Shown here: in pieces, positions 11,605 to 23,961 of the stretch
Numbering within the stretch: the stretch's first letter is position 1
How the letters are laid out: every line of letters begins with the position of its first letter
NCBI GenBank assembly: GCA_009823505.1
Contig: VZQC01006589.1
Span: 8,242,330-8,306,329, forward strand
Length of the DNA stretch: 64,000 nucleotides
From: Rhizomys pruinosus
Taxonomy: Eukaryota; Chordata; Mammalia; Rodentia; Spalacidae
Reading direction: 5' to 3'
The notes under the pieces: model-generated
The model's database searches: none
The model's input: only the letters and a program-made list of their open reading frames with translations
Told to the model about the DNA's origin: nothing
Translations under genes and position numbers: made by a program

Positions 11605-11760
11605 AAGCCAGGCATGGTAGCACACACCTTTAATCCAAGCACTCGGGAAGCAGAGGCAAGTGCATCTCTGTGAGCCTGGTCTACTTAGTGAGTTCCAAGC
11701 AAGCTAGAGGAATATATGGTTAAACCCTGTCTGAAAACAAGCAAGCAAATAAACACCCAT
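11605..11760 (+). mobile_element. B1 SINE
   Basis: Diverged B1 (AGCCAGGCATGGTAGCACAC) with an internal deletion. The 10-bp TSD ATTGAGATGT lies at 11595-11604 and 11761-11770. Confidence 0.9.
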
Positions 11761-12594
11761 ATTGAGATGTTTTGGTGTAGTGTATGTATGTTCTTGTAGT
11801 AACTCAGTTCCACATTCTGGAGGGTGAATTTGGTAGATGACAACATCGTGCTGCAGTGTCAAAAGGTTGAACACACGGGATTCTTCAACTCTTGAATACT
11901 TAACGTAGGTAAAGAGGCCAGCGTGTAGCAAGTCTCGGACTATGAGGCCGGAAGGAGATTCCTGTGTCCAGCTTGCTCGGTCTGTGTGGTTGGGCACACT
12001 CGGTCTAGGCTCTGTTCTGGCTTTCCTGTGCTCAGTCGGCATTCAGCAGGGGAGGCAGGGCTCCTCTGGTCATCCAGGTCTCTTGGCCTGGGAGTGATCT
12101 CTGTTTACTGGGTTCTGCTTGCCCTAGTGAGCTGGACTTGAACAGGTGAGGGTCTTCCTGGCCCAGGAGCCATCTCAACCGAAGAACCACGGGATCCTCC
12201 ATAGTATGTTTGTGGGCACCTTTCTCAGGGGTGTTGCTGACCCTTCGAGGGTCACCGTCACGTGTGAGCTCACTGCTCCGCCCTGTGCTGGGTTCCCTCC
12301 CTTACTTGTTTTCTTCCCGCCAATTTCCTCACTCTGGCTTCCTGGAATCACCTCCCAAATAAACTGCTTGCAGCCATTTCCTTGTTTTAGCTTTGATTTT
12401 AAGGAATCCAAATGGAGACAGCAGAAGAATTAGGGAGCACAGATGTTTCCAGTGTGATAAGAGAAAAGAGAAAAAGAGAAAAAGCAAGGGAAGGGGAACT
12501 TATATATCTCCAGAAAGCCCTGCGCTGCCCTGAACGCTCTAAACCTTTGCAAATTACTGCTCTGCAAAACACTCTTGCTCAAAAAACCAGGTTA

Positions 12595-12690
12595 CAGGGA
12601 GCCTGGCAGGGCCTTGTGGGAACCCCAGCATCGGAGGTCAAGGCAGGAGGGTCACAAGTCCCGGGCCAGCCTGGGTTACATAACCTCTCT
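12595..12690 (+). mobile_element. Old B1/B4-like SINE fragment
   Basis: CCCAGCATCGGAGGTCAAGG and GGCCAGCCTGGGTTACATAA resemble a degraded 7SL-type monomer. Confidence 0.5.
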
Positions 12691-12949
12691 CAGGCTTCAC
12701 CCCTTTCAAAACTATTTCGAAGACAATCGTGAATGAGAAATTCAAGTTTCAGTTGCCTCCAGTTCTCCCTGTGAAGAAAAACTTGCTTGGCATCAGATAC
12801 CGCCCCAGGTGTGAACTTGGCTTGCAAAAATTAACTAGTGGTTTCTTTTTTCCTGAGCACATACCGACTCCTGCATTTTAAAAGTAAAATGCACTGAAAC
12901 CTGAAGGCACCTCTGCCTATGGGCCAGAATCCTCCAGATATGTTCATTT

Positions 12950-13276
12950 TTTTTTTTTGAAGCAAGTGCATGTGTGTTTATGTGTGTGTTTGTGTCCTGT
13001 GTGTGGGTTCGTATGTACGCATGTGTTTGTGGAGACTAGTGGACATCCCTAGGTGTCCCTCAGGAATACTGTGTACCTATCTCCTTTAAGACAGGGTCTC
13101 TCCCTGCCCTGGAGCTCACCAGTTAGGCTAGTCTGGCCGGCCACAAGCCTCAGGGACCCTTTTCCTCCCCAGTGTTGGATCACAGACCCATTCCAGCATG
13201 CCCGGCATTTTTCTGTGGTTCCTAAGATCTGTGTGTTTTGAAGGCCAGCAATTTACCAACTAAGCCAGTCCTAGCA

Positions 13277-13277
<1 letters not shown>
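12950..13277 (-). mobile_element. Composite rodent SINE, antisense (B3-like ends with B1-like middle)
   Basis: A TG-rich start, then GACAGGGTCTCTCCCTGCCC, AGCTCACCAGTTAGGCTAGT, and an end at TACCAACTAAGCC. The same layout recurs at 50255-50680 and 54665-54860. I cannot name the family with certainty. Confidence 0.55.
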
Positions 13278-13331
<54 letters not shown>

Positions 13332-13338
13332 TGTGTGA
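13278..13338 (+). repeat. (TG)n microsatellite
   Basis: About 24 uninterrupted TG units followed by interrupted ones. Confidence 0.95.
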
Positions 13339-14324
13339 TTCTGTACCCAGTTCAGGCAGGTGTCTCAGTAAACACTGCTGAAAGCAGTTAAGGGTGGCCT
13401 TGTAGAGCCTACATTTGCTTTATTTAGGTCTCTGAAAATGCAAGCGTCAGCACAAAGTAGGCTTATGTTCCCATCAAATTGCTAGGCAAGAAATTACCAA
13501 GACAGTTGCAAAAAAGAAAGAAAAACAAGGTTGGGTGACTCAGCTTGCATAAATTAAGAACCAGTTTGAAGCAAAGCTTAGAACAACCAGACTCCATTCC
13601 ATTCTCAGGCATCTTGTTGAAAACTTGGGAGTCTGCTCTAAATTCCCACTGACTTGCTGTTCCATTTCTAAAGCCCTTATAAAGCTGAAATTAAGTATCA
13701 GACCCAGTGAAACTTCATAAAAGTTCCAGGTAGAACGTCTCTCCTTAAAGATGAGAAGGATTGTACAAAGCAGTTTCAAGGGACCCTGGAAACTTTACAA
13801 ATAATCTGCACACCTCTTTATATTTTATGGTCTGTATTTGAATCTCATTAAAATGTTACTGACATCAACACAAAAAGGAGCATATATGCAATACTATAAA
13901 GTAGCTTCTTTAATATAAAGTTAAAAGCCAGAAATGATTGTTTTCGCTGTCAGAAAAGAAGACTGGTTATTGTTTTGGGTGGGTATCAGCAGGTTATAAG
14001 GAAAGTTTCGGGGCCTGGTCCTGGTTTGTTTTTATTGGTTATATGGGTGTTATAGCTTCAAAAATTCATTCACATTTGAGTTTTTTGAGCTATGTGTTAT
14101 AATCTGTGTATTTTCAGTGTCTTACGCTTAATAGTATTTGAAGTGTGTTAGTGTGTAGATTAAAATGAAACATTTCCCAGTCTCCCTCCACCTATGGAGC
14201 AGCTCTCTGCTTTCCTGTCCAGTGGGATTATTTGGGTGGGCTGTGCCAAGTTGGATACCAGAACGTGATAGTGTTCAGGGCTGGCTGCCCAGCGTGGCAC
14301 CTGCCTCTGGCAGGGTGGGCTCAC

Positions 14325-14413
14325 CTGCCACCTTGGAGTTGTAGGCCACACCGACCCCACAGATATTGTTGTTGGCTGCGGCTGAAACTTCTCCTGCACA
14401 CCGAGTTCCATGG
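14325..14413 (-). CDS. Pcsk2: Pcsk2 internal coding exon with the catalytic histidine
   Basis: This 89-bp exon begins with the last base of a split Ser codon and then reads [16 protein letters not shown] and [13 protein letters not shown], ending with the first base of a split Gly codon. HGTRCAGE is the catalytic-His signature of the kexin/furin branch of subtilases; the His is the first complete codon (His208 in usual PC2 numbering). The acceptor ends TTTTTCCCATAG and the donor is GTGAGC. The exon enters in phase 2 and leaves in phase 1, matching its neighbours. Furin and PC1 share the HGTRC motif, but the [19 protein letters not shown] run fits PC2 best. Codons are intact. Confidence 0.97.
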
Positions 14414-15257
14414 CTATGGGAAAAATAAAGACAAGTCAGATATACTGTTAGAGGAAGTGGGGGACATTTCTTCAGTTCTAGCAGCTGGAAACAATTTACC
14501 CTTTAATGGTTCAGCTGGGGTTGAACCTGCCAGTGGCCCACACAATTTTCTATCTGAACATCCCAATGTTCCCTTTCATCCTCCTCCCCTTTCTCCAGTG
14601 GCCTTCTTGACCTTGGGCTGTTTCTATTCTAAAGAAGTTTCTAAGAACATTTTCAACAGTAACATTTGATCTTTACTCTAAAATTTGAAGTATCTTTCTA
14701 CGAAAACACACAAGTTTTATAACAAAGAAACATGATATAAAATAGGCGTGTGATGGCTGGTAGCTGATCAGTGCTGAGTTTTTGGAAGCACTAGGATCCG
14801 TGGGTGGATATTTATTTCCAAGGGTGTCTCAGTGCTCAGTGGTGACAGGTTGCCTGTTAATGATGGGGGCAATGGTTACTCACCTTTTGAAATAGGTCCT
14901 GATTTTTAATCAAGAATAAGAAGGCTCACACTGGCAGCACTTTGCATACTCTCCAGACCCCCATAGAATTTATTTATATGAATTTGTTTATCAATACATT
15001 TAGATAGAGCTACAAATTCATTATATATTTTGTGCATATTATTTATATACATACATATTTTCTCAAAGTTTTATTTGGAAGTTTCGGCCAGAGCAATAAG
15101 ACAAGAGAAGGCAATAAAAAGATACAAATAGGAAAAGAGGGAGTTAAAGGATGATTCTAGACACAAGAGGCATCAGATCCATTGGAAAACTCTGAGAACT
15201 CTTTCACACTTTCAACAGAGTGGCAGGATACAAAATTAACAGTAAAATGTTAGTAGT

Positions 15258-15480
15258 TTGGCTGGAGAGATGGCTCAGCGGTTGAGAACACTCACTGGCT
15301 GATTTTGCAGAGGACCGGGTTCAATTCTCAGCACCCATATGGTAGCTAACAACTGTCCATAACTCCAGTTCCAGGGCATCTTATGAATTCTTCTGACCTC
15401 CATGGGAATACACAGTACACTTACATATATTCAGGCAATATACTCACACACATAAAATAAAAATAATAAATATTTTAAAA
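15258..15480 (+). mobile_element. B2 SINE
   Basis: TGGCTGGAGAGATGGCTCAG head, AT-rich tail, with similar flanks (GTTAGTAGTTT and GTCAGTAGTCT). Inserted in old L1. Confidence 0.92.
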
Positions 15481-15795
15481 AGTCAGTAGTCTTTCTACAT
15501 GCCAGTGGTAAACACAATGAGAAATAAATCAGAGAAATGGTCCTATTTACAATAGCCTAAAACAAGAAAAAAAATCCAGTAAACCTAACCCAGAAGGTAA
15601 AGAAACCTACAATGAAAACTTAAAAACTCTGAAGAAAAGAAATTGAGAAGGAAACACTAGATGAAAGACTGCCCATGCTCAGCTCATGAACTGATAGGAT
15701 TAATAGAGTGAAAACAACCATCCTAATTTATAAGTCCAATGCAATCCCAATCCAAAATTACATGCCTTTCTTTAAATAAATAGAAGGAAACATTG

Positions 15796-15955
15796 TTTTT
15801 TTTTTTTTTTTTGGTCTTTTCCAGACAGGGTCTCCCTTTAGGCCCAGCTGTCCTGGAACTCACACTGTAGACCAGGCTGGCCTTGAACTCACAAAGATCC
15901 CCCTGCTTCTGCCTCCCAAGTGCTAGGATTAAAGGCGTGTGCCACCACGCCCGGC
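15796..15955 (-). mobile_element. B1 SINE, antisense
   Basis: Poly(T), then GGTCTTTTCCAGACAGGGTC, ending GCCACCACGCCCGGC. Inserted in old L1. Confidence 0.95.
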
Positions 15956-16087
15956 GAACATTCTTAAAATTCATATAGAAAAACAAAAGACCTCAGATAG
16001 CTGAAACAATCCTCAAACAAAAAGAGCAATGCTGGAGGTATCATTGTTCTGTCTCAAGTTACACTACAGAGCTATAGAACAGACACG

Positions 16088-16296
16088 TAGGGTGGAGAGA
16101 CAGCCCAGCAACTGGCTGTTCTTGCAGAGGACGCAGGTTCAGTTCCCAGCATCCACGTGGCAGCTAACAACTGTCTGTAACTCCAGTTCCAGGAGATCTG
16201 GATGCTCTCTTCTGGCCTCCATGGGCTCGTACACATGTGATATAATTTCATACATGTGGATAACACACTGACACCCATAAAAATCTTAAAAAACAC
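16088..16296 (+). mobile_element. B2 SINE, diverged
   Basis: GGGTGGAGAGACAGCCCAGC head, CAGCATCCACGTGGCAGCTA box, and similar flanks (AGACACGTAG and ACACATGTAG). Confidence 0.9.
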
Positions 16297-16867
16297 ACAT
16301 GTAGAACAATGGAATAGAAGACCCAGATTTAAATCCACATAACTACAGCTGCATGATTCTTAACAAAGGCTATAAAAATACACAATGGAGAATAGACAGT
16401 ATATTCAATGAATAGTGTTGGGAAAACCAGATGGCCACATGTAGAAGAATGAAACTACACCTTTGTCTCTCGCTTTGCACAAAAATCAACTCCAAGTAGA
16501 TCAAAGACCTCAGCGCAAAACCTGAAACTCTGAAGTTGTTAGAAGAGTAGGCAGGGCACATGTGGGCATTGGCAAAAACTTTCTGAATGGGACTCCAATT
16601 GCTCAGGAAATAAGGCCAGCGATTGACAATTAGGACATCATGAGTCCAAAAAGCTCTGTATAGCAAAGGAAACAGTTAATAAGTGAAGAAACAGCCTATA
16701 GAAAGAGAGAAACATTTACCAGCTCTACATCCAATTAGGAATTAATATCTGTTAATAAATAAAGAACTAAAAAAGAAAGCATTAAGAAACTCTCTAAATA
16801 AAAATGGGTATATATCTGAACAGAGAATTCTTGAAGAAATATGAATGGCCAATAAACACTTAAAAAG

Positions 16868-18431
16868 GGTTCACTGAGGGGTATAATGGTAAGTCACTAG
16901 GAGTCAGTTTAATATTATGCTCATTTAGCAGAATAATAATAGGTTCTCCTGTAAGGCCTGTGACCTACCTAGCCACAAGTTCTTGGCCCTTATAATGGGG
17001 CCAGGCATGAGTTCCTTCTTGGGGAATGGGTCCTAAATTTAATCCTAAAGTGGTTGATAACTCCCATAACACTGGTGGCACTACTGCATATGTGGTCTCT
17101 CTTGCCAGGCCAGTAGTTATTATTCACAGTGTTCACATCTGGGTATAATCGATGTTTACTGTTCTCCTCTGGCAGTGTGCATACATAGTACCTTCCAGCA
17201 CTATGAAAACCAGTAGGATGAAGCTTTCAAGTCAGTATCCTGTTGATTTCTCTATGTTTCATGACTCAAGTATGTAGTGTCCTCAGTAATAGGGTCTCAC
17301 CATTAAGTTATGGTCAGACCATAACTTAAATAGAAGCATTGGCAATAGGCTATGTTTGAGGGGTTATGGAATCCCACCGACCAACAACTCCAAAAGAGGT
17401 AACCCATTCCTAGCACCATGATGTCTGGTAGGAGCATTGTCACCTCTGTTGTTGGCTAACTCCATTTACACTCTTTCTCTATATGCATATGTATATATTT
17501 TAGTAAGCTTCTATAATAGCAGGTCTCCACATGACTTTCTCAAAGGTCTTTAGTGTTTGTTATCCCTCCCCACACTCCCTCCTCTACCTTGCCTTTCTAT
17601 CCTTTTCACAGTAGATAGCAGTGAATACAGAGACCCATAACTGGTCAGCACACAGAGAATAAGAGACCATGGAATGCTCAGTCCCAAATGGGACGTCTAT
17701 ATCACACTTCCTCCTTCCAAAGCTTAGGGATTATCATAGAAGATGGGGTTGAAAGATTATAAGGGCAGAGGTGGTGGATGACTACAAAATGAAAGTGCTT
17801 TCAGGACATAACAGGAATTGCACATATAAACTCATAGTAGTTGTGACAGCATGCTCAATACTTGTTTAAGCAGACAAAATCTGAGCATGGAGGGGAGAGG
17901 TGGGTGTTGGCAATTGATGACTCCTGGGATCAGTTTTTAAAATTTTTTTTTAAATTTTATTTATTTTTGTATGTGCATGAATGTACTGTCTGCATGTAGG
18001 TTTGTGCACCCGTGTTGTGCAATGCTGCAGAGGTCAGAAGAGGGTCTTGGATTCCCCTGGAACTGGAGTTCTCCTGGAATTGGAGTTACAGATGGTTCTT
18101 AGCCTCCATGTGGGTGCTGGGGATTGGACCCAGGTCCTCTGCAAGAGCAGTCAGTGCTCTTGACCGCTAGGCTATGTCTCCAGCCCAGGATCAGTTTTTT
18201 TTTTAAGGATGTAGCCCCTGAGAAGCTACCCAAGCTTCAGAAGATGACTCTACACCCATAGAATACTAGCAATGCTGAATGGACTCAATGGATTAAAAAA
18301 GAAAGGACACATGAAGTTGAGAAAGAAAAGGGGGGGGGAGTGGGGAGAGGCATTGGAGTAGAGCAAATGGGGGCAGACTTGATCAAGATGCAGGGCATGC
18401 ATGGACAGAATCCTCAAGCAATAAAAGACTG
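16868..18431 (+). mobile_element. Nested younger L1 3' end (Lx-type 3' UTR)
   Basis: Contains typical rodent L1 3'-UTR landmarks: AGCACACAGAGAATAAGAGA, GGATTATCATAGAAGATGGG, AGAGGTGGTGGATGACTACA and a terminal AT-rich tail near 18420. It splits the older L1 ORF2, which resumes at GTTCAGTATCATTAGCCACC. Boundaries are approximate. Confidence 0.75.
17939..18187 (-). mobile_element. B2 SINE, antisense, 17-bp-duplication subfamily
   Basis: Ends with the reverse head GTCTCCAGCCC and holds both copies of the AACTCCAATTCCAGGAG-type motif in reverse. The TSD GGATCAGTTTTT lies at 17927-17938 and 18188-18199. Inserted in the nested L1. Confidence 0.95.
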
Positions 18432-19560
18432 TTCAGTATCATTAGCCACCGAGGAATGCAGCTAAAAACCAATTTGAGAGTCTATCTCATACCAGTCAGA
18501 ATGGTTGTCATCAAGAAATCAAATGACAGCAAGGGGTGGTTGAACATCCAATTAGAGATGGGAAGCTAGGATGCCCCCTCATATGTGGATCCTGGCCTCT
18601 CAGCTCTAATTTTATGTGTTCGACTTGGAGTTGTCATAGAAGCCAGGACACTAGAACAGGCCATAGGGAAGGGGATGCCTTAAGGGAGGAGGCACAGGAG
18701 AACATAAGTAATATGAAAGTAGACAGGGAGCATGCTGGGAGCAGGAAGGTTTAAGCAGGGAGGGGGTAGGTGATAGAGGAGACAAATGTGTGAAGTTAAC
18801 CAGAATGAAGGGGATGAGAAAATGGAGACCCATTATCATATAACCAAACTAAAAATATAATTGATGTCAGAAAGAGTGTGAGGGGAGATGAAGACATCAC
18901 ACAGTTGGCTGCTTGACACAGAGAAATCAAGCTGAGACTGAGCTGGGAGTTCCTCCATGCTGGCTAGCTTCCATCGTGTTGGAGGGTGCTACGCAGACTT
19001 CTGAGAGCAAATACATCAATGGCCTCACCCATTTGTGACTCCTATAATCTATGAGACCAACTGCCACACAAGATGTGCCCATTTGCATAATAGTGACAGT
19101 GCTGTTATGGGGGTAACCAACTGCTTTCCAGTTGAATTTGAGGCCCTCTGCACAGTACCATGCCTGGCAGTGTAAACTTGGTCAAAACTCAAGCTGGGGG
19201 GAAATCATAAGCCTTAGAGGGGAACTGAATACTGTTGTTTAGCTAAACAGGCATAGCATTAAACTGGCTTCTAAATATTTATGTTTCTATGCACAGATAA
19301 ACTCTATTCTGAGTCTTACTCAGAGAATCCTCTCTTCCCAGTGAAGGGTGGTGCACGCAGAGAGACTCATGGCTGTACAAGGTATTGAGAAAAAGTGACA
19401 GATGAGTGTTCTAAGTAAGATTTGTGTTATCCCCTCTCAGGCTCAGGAAACATTGTAAGAGAGATGGAAAGAATGTAAGAGCTGGAAGTCAGAAGAACAC
19501 AAACTGCCACGTTCTGGACAAAACACAACCTTTGTAGTCAGGAACTCACAGCGGCTACAG
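18432..19560 (+). mobile_element. Old LINE-1: end of ORF2 and 3' UTR
   Basis: ATTAGCCACCGAGGAATGCA and ATACCAGTCAGAATGGTTGT continue the ORF2 homology broken at 16867. The rest has L1 3'-UTR character (GATGGGAAGCTAGGATG, GTAATATGAAAGTAGACAGG, GGCTCAGGAAACATTGTAAG). The lower part may include a second old L1 3' UTR. Confidence 0.65.
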
Positions 19561-20119
19561 ATGCCTGCACTGAGTCTGCACAACAACATCAACAGTAGTG
19601 CGTGGATGGAGAAGGGGCCCTACCCCTCATTGCTGGACTTTTTGTTACTGATAGAATTCAGGAAGAGCAGTCACTGTACCCACTCATGCCACATCCAGGC
19701 TCCAATCCAATGCTCAAATGGACGGCCTTTGTTAAAGCAAATGGGTCACAAAACAAAACTGTAAAGTCATGAGTCTGATAAAGGGACTGATAAGGATGGG
19801 GAGGGGTTACGGTTAGAGTGTGATTTTCCAAACAACCATTTATTCTCAAGGCTCAAGAAATGTTGAACCGAGAAAGCAGTATGGAAGCCCATACATACAT
19901 TACATAATGAAATGTATGTTTACTTTACATTGATTCACATGTGCTTGAAATGTACATATTTATTATATTTAGTTACATACATATGAGATTTATATGCAGT
20001 ATGCAACTTATATATTTATCCAAGTACTATGTGTTTAAATATATACTTATGTCAAATGCATATTATATACAAATATGCATATATTTTATGTACCTGTACA
20101 AACATTATATTTTTAAATT

Positions 20120-20810
20120 TATTCACATTTATTTTATTTGAAATGATATACAATATTGTGCATATTAATGGGGTATGATAGGATAATTTGATACATATAT
20201 ACAGTGGTACAGAATGTATAATCTAGGGGCTGGAGACATGGCTCAGTGCTTAAGAGCACTGGCTGCTCTTTCAGAGGACCTTGAGTTCAGTTCCCAGCAC
20301 TCATATAGCAGCTAACAACTGTCCATAACTCCAGTTCCAAGGGATCTGACTCCCTCTTCTGACTTCTGCAGGCATTACACACATGTGCTGTACATACATA
20401 TAGACACACAAAACACTCATACACATAAAATATAAATTAATAAATTTTAAAAATTAAAAAAGCAATGGTACATGTGTAATCAACAAATTAGAGTAATTAG
20501 CACTTCCCCTCTTCTTAAACATTTGTTATTTCTTTGCATTGGGAAATTTTGAATTCTTGTCTTCCAGCTCTTTATAAAATAGATAACAAATTATTGTGAA
20601 TTATTTTTTCCTTCTGTGTTGAACATTAAATTTATTACTCCTATGAATTATATTTTAATACTAGTCATCCAACCTTCCTCCATGCCCCTTCTTCTTATCT
20701 AGAAGTCATTTCCATCTTCTGATAACTAGTATTCAACTTCCTGTTTCTCCAATTTTAGATTTCTTTTTGTTTCTACAGCACATGTACACTCACACACCCA
20801 TTTTTAAAAA
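20120..20810 (-). mobile_element. Old L1M-type 3' end, antisense, split by a B2
   Basis: CATATTAATGGGGTATGATA, TCTTTGCATTGGGAAATTTT and ATAACAAATTATTGTGAATT match the antisense 3' UTR of ancient mammalian L1. A B2 at 20226-20461 interrupts it. Confidence 0.65.
20226..20461 (+). mobile_element. B2 SINE
   Basis: GGGGCTGGAGACATGGCTCA head, ACTCCAGTTCCAAGGGATCT single motif, AT-rich tail. Confidence 0.93.
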
Positions 20811-21294
20811 CAGCTCTTTCTTGGACATTGATTAGCTTTGGCTGGGCCCTAGGTGGCAAAGCTGAGTCTTGGCGGGAAGGAGAAAGGTCTCCCTTAAAGC
20901 CCACCGTGGAAAAGAGGCCAGGTCAGTCTAGTGCTGCAAGCCTTCCTTAAGGGTAAAGCTTATACTCACTTCTTTGGATGTCAGGAAAATCTTTTCCAAG
21001 TCAACTTTCACTTGGTGAATTTACTGTCTTAGAATTTCAGGAAATAGCTGCAGGAGGTGAGGGAAGATACCTGCTGCTTGGTTAGCCTCCTAATGAAACC
21101 CAATGAGGGGTGAATGACCAGGGTTAAGGGTGTGCTGCTTTGGTAAACTACATAATGGACGGCTTTCCTGAGCCCATGATGTTCTTGGTCCTCCACAAAG
21201 AGGTGAAGTGTATTTTCCATGACTTTGAATTTGGAGTGGACTTGTGACAGAATGTGTCAGAACTGAGAAGCCTATGGGACCAGGGTGGAATGTG

Positions 21295-21645
21295 ATTTGA
21301 ATGTGAGATGTTCCCCATAGGCACACAGTTTAGATATGTGGTTTCCAGTTGGCACTGTTTGAGGAGGTTGTGGATCCTTTAGTAGGAGGAGTCTCCCTGG
21401 AAGAAGTGGCTCTCACTAAGGGTAGGCCTTGAAACATTGCAGCCCCGCCCTTCTTTGTGCTCACTCTGCTTCCTGAGTGTGGAGGCAGTGTGACCAGCCA
21501 GCTTCCTGCTCCTGCCACTGTGCTTTCCTGCCTGCTGCCATGATGGACTGTACCTCTCTGGAACTTTAAACCAATATAAACCATTTCTCCCTTAAGTTGT
21601 TTTTGTCAGGATATTTTATCACAGTAAAAGGAAAGAAATAAAGAG
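21295..21645 (+). mobile_element. MT/ORR1-like ERVL-MaLR LTR, degraded
   Basis: GTGGTTTCCAGTTGGCACTG, CCTGCTGCCATGATGGACTG, ATAAACCATTTCTCCCTTAA and the end TATTTTATCACAGTAAAAGG follow the order of rodent MT/ORR1 LTRs. Non-coding. Confidence 0.75.
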
Positions 21646-21764
21646 ATCCCTCTTTGCTATTTTTGCCAAAGGGAATAGTGTAATAGTGTAGAATGTTAAC
21701 TCATTGAATTTTGCACTTTTCTCATTACTAGCAAGGTAATGCTTCAATCTTTTTTGCCCTTTTA

Positions 21765-21915
21765 AAAAACAGTTTTAAGTTAAGGAATCAATTTTAAATA
21801 GACAAAATGGTATGTATTCACTATGTACAATGTGGTGTTTTGAAATATACATTGTAGAATGAATGAGCACATTGAGTTAATTAACAAATGTATGCCTCAT
21901 GCAGAACAATGATGC
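21765..21915 (-). mobile_element. Old L1M 3' end fragment, antisense
   Basis: TATACATTGTAGAATGAATG and GAGTTAATTAACAAATGTAT resemble the antisense L1M 3' UTR also seen at 20120-20810. Confidence 0.5.
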
Positions 21916-22261
21916 TTATTATATTGAATTCTGGGTGACTTGCTGTGTGGCATTATCATGGTAATATCTAACTGAACAAATGGGCAAGAATGGCTACAGG
22001 GACAAGCCATGACTCACTGTGAGGTTCCAACTTGTATTGTTAATGAAGACTGAATTGGGACTTTCTTGAACAGCTTTCATTGGTTCCTGGGGTATCCAAG
22101 AAGAAGAGGTGCTGCTTGCCAACTCTGAGGATCTCCTGAGAGTTAAGACAGCCACTGACACTTGCATTAGAGTGTGTCATCTCTTTCATCTTTCCAGCCC
22201 AAAGGATGTATCTTCTTTTCTTTTTCTATCCCCTCTCCTCATCTTACTGTGTATTTTCTTC

Positions 22262-22377
22262 TTTTTCTGAGACATGATCTTATTCTGTAGCCCAGGATTT
22301 TCTCAAACTTACCAATCCTCCTGTCTCACCGTCACAAATGCTGGGATTATAGGCATGTACCACCATGCTCAAGTTCA
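22262..22377 (-). mobile_element. Old B1/PB1 SINE, antisense
   Basis: GAGACATGATCTTATTCTGT and GCTGGGATTATAGGCATGTA are diverged antisense B1 landmarks. Confidence 0.8.
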
Positions 22378-22447
22378 AAGCATGTATTTCTATACACACT
22401 ATATTGAAGGCACGGTGTAACATATATTAGGCAGTATAATACAGCAA

Positions 22448-22668
22448 CTTTTTATTTATTTCTTATTTTATGTGTACGAGTGTTATGCCTGCATGTATGT
22501 AAGTACACCTGTGTTGTGCAGTGCCAGTAGAGGACAGAAGAGGGCATTGAATCTCATGGAACTGGAATTATGGACAGTTGCTAGCTGCTAGGTGAGTGCT
22601 GGGATTCAAACCTGGGTCTTCTACAAGAGCAGCCAGTGCTCTTAACTGCTGAGGCCTCTCTCCAGCCT
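22448..22668 (-). mobile_element. B2 SINE, antisense
   Basis: ATTTTATGTGTACGAGTG at the low end and CCTCTCTCCAGCC at the head. Confidence 0.92.
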
Positions 22669-23518
22669 CTAAAAACCTTTTCTGTTTTATTGGTACTGAC
22701 TATGGGCCTGGCACTATGTTGAGAATGCTATGTGTGCATTACCATATTTAACCTTACAAAGGTCTGTTATTCTACCATTTTAGATGTGAAGAAGAGCCAT
22801 TTAGTCTCTTCTCAGTTAAGAGGCAGGACCATAATTCAAATTCAAGTTGCTGCTTCCAAGCTTTTCATTTTAATCATGATCTTACTATCATTCATTCCTG
22901 CCTATCAGAAATGCACATAAAAGTGAGATGCTTACTTTTATTCATCAACTGGTCTGGACAGATATTTTAGATCACAAAATATTTTAAGAATGTAATATGA
23001 TGTCTTATAGGGTTACCATTAAGTCTCACAAAGCTAAATGTCTTCTACACTTCAAACTTCTAAAATCATTGCACATATGATGGACGCTTTCCCTGAGATC
23101 ATTCCCTCTTTGTTTCCTAGGAGTTTCATGTTTGGAATGCTTATGCATGTTTCACACAGACATTTTCATTCAGACCTGCTAAATATACATACCACTGATT
23201 CCTGTCTTCAAATTCTATGTAATTTACAGAATGTAAGTTACCTAAAATATGCTTAATTCATTTGTGTTTTGAAATCTGCTTGTGAATTCTGATTTGACTA
23301 TTTTTGGTGTTGACTAGTAGTCCATTTATAAAATGCTGCAATTTATTTTTTCATATGCTAATGATAGGCATTTTATTAATAATTTTATTACTATTACACA
23401 TAATAAAAAATTCTTGTATATTACTTTCTTGTGCATATGTGAGTTTCTTGGGGTGTTTTATATAGATGTGAACATAGGTGTGTGATTATAGACTTTCTCC
23501 TTCATGGTGAGAGTGTTC

Positions 23519-23664
23519 TTTGTTTTTTGAGATGGTGTCTCAAAAAAAGCTGTAGTTCCATCTGGCTATGTAGACCAGACTGGATTTGATTTCACAGAGA
23601 TCCACCTGCCTCTGCCTCTGCCTCCCCTGTGCTGAGATTAAAGGTGTGTACCACCATGCCTGAC
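23519..23664 (-). mobile_element. B1 SINE, antisense, diverged
   Basis: GAGATGGTGTCTCAAAAAAA, CACAGAGATCCACCTGCCTC and GTACCACCATGCCTGAC in the antisense order. Confidence 0.88.
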
Positions 23665-23684
23665 ATGTGCGAATGTTCTTTCTT

Positions 23685-23901
23685 TCTTTATTAATTTTAT
23701 TTTGTGTGTATGAGTGTGTTGGCTACATGTATGTAAGTGCACCTGTGTTGTGCAATGCCCTTGGAGGTCAGAAGAGGGCATTGGGTCCCCTGGACATTGA
23801 GTTAGGACAGTTGTTAGTTGTCATGTGGGTGCTGGGAACTGAACCTGTTCCTCTGCAAGAGCAGCCAGTGCTGTTAACTCCCAAGCCATCTCTCCAGCCC
23901 C
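23685..23901 (-). mobile_element. B2 SINE, antisense
   Basis: Full antisense B2 ending ATCTCTCCAGCCC. Near-identical flanks CATGTGCGAATGTTCTT and CATGTGGGAATGTTCTT are the TSD. Confidence 0.93.
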
Positions 23902-23961
23902 ATGTGGGAATGTTCTTCATGCTCAATATCCTTGTCACCACTTATATCAAACTTTACCTTT

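Larger units (their letters stand above)
3377..14324 (-). other. Pcsk2: Pcsk2 intron of 10.9 kb
   Basis: This is the complete intron between the catalytic-His exon and the IRMLD exon, with a GTGAGC donor at the high end and a CACAG acceptor at the low end. Repeats inside are listed separately. I recognise nothing specific in 3377-4320, 4690-5350, 5883-7720, 7975-8450, 8870-9530, 10360-10990, 11080-11600, 11775-12590 (only a weak LTR-like hint near 12340) and 13340-14324. Confidence 0.9.
15068..16867 (+). mobile_element. Old LINE-1 ORF2 remnant (RT to C-terminal region)
   Basis: Segments such as AGTTTCGGCCAGAGCAATAA, AGTGGCAGGATACAAAATTA, CCAATGCAATCCCAATCCAA and AATAGTGTTGGGAAAACCAG are landmarks of L1 ORF2 in the plus orientation. 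Stops and deletions destroy the frame. Two B2s and one B1 have inserted. The homology stops at the ACACTTAAAAA point and resumes near 18432, so a second element sits between. Confidence 0.88.

Noticed and set aside
12290..12410. Possible LTR end (CACCTCCCAAATAAACTGCT)
   Set aside because: Only one short segment looked familiar; no start, TSD or rest of an LTR could be traced.
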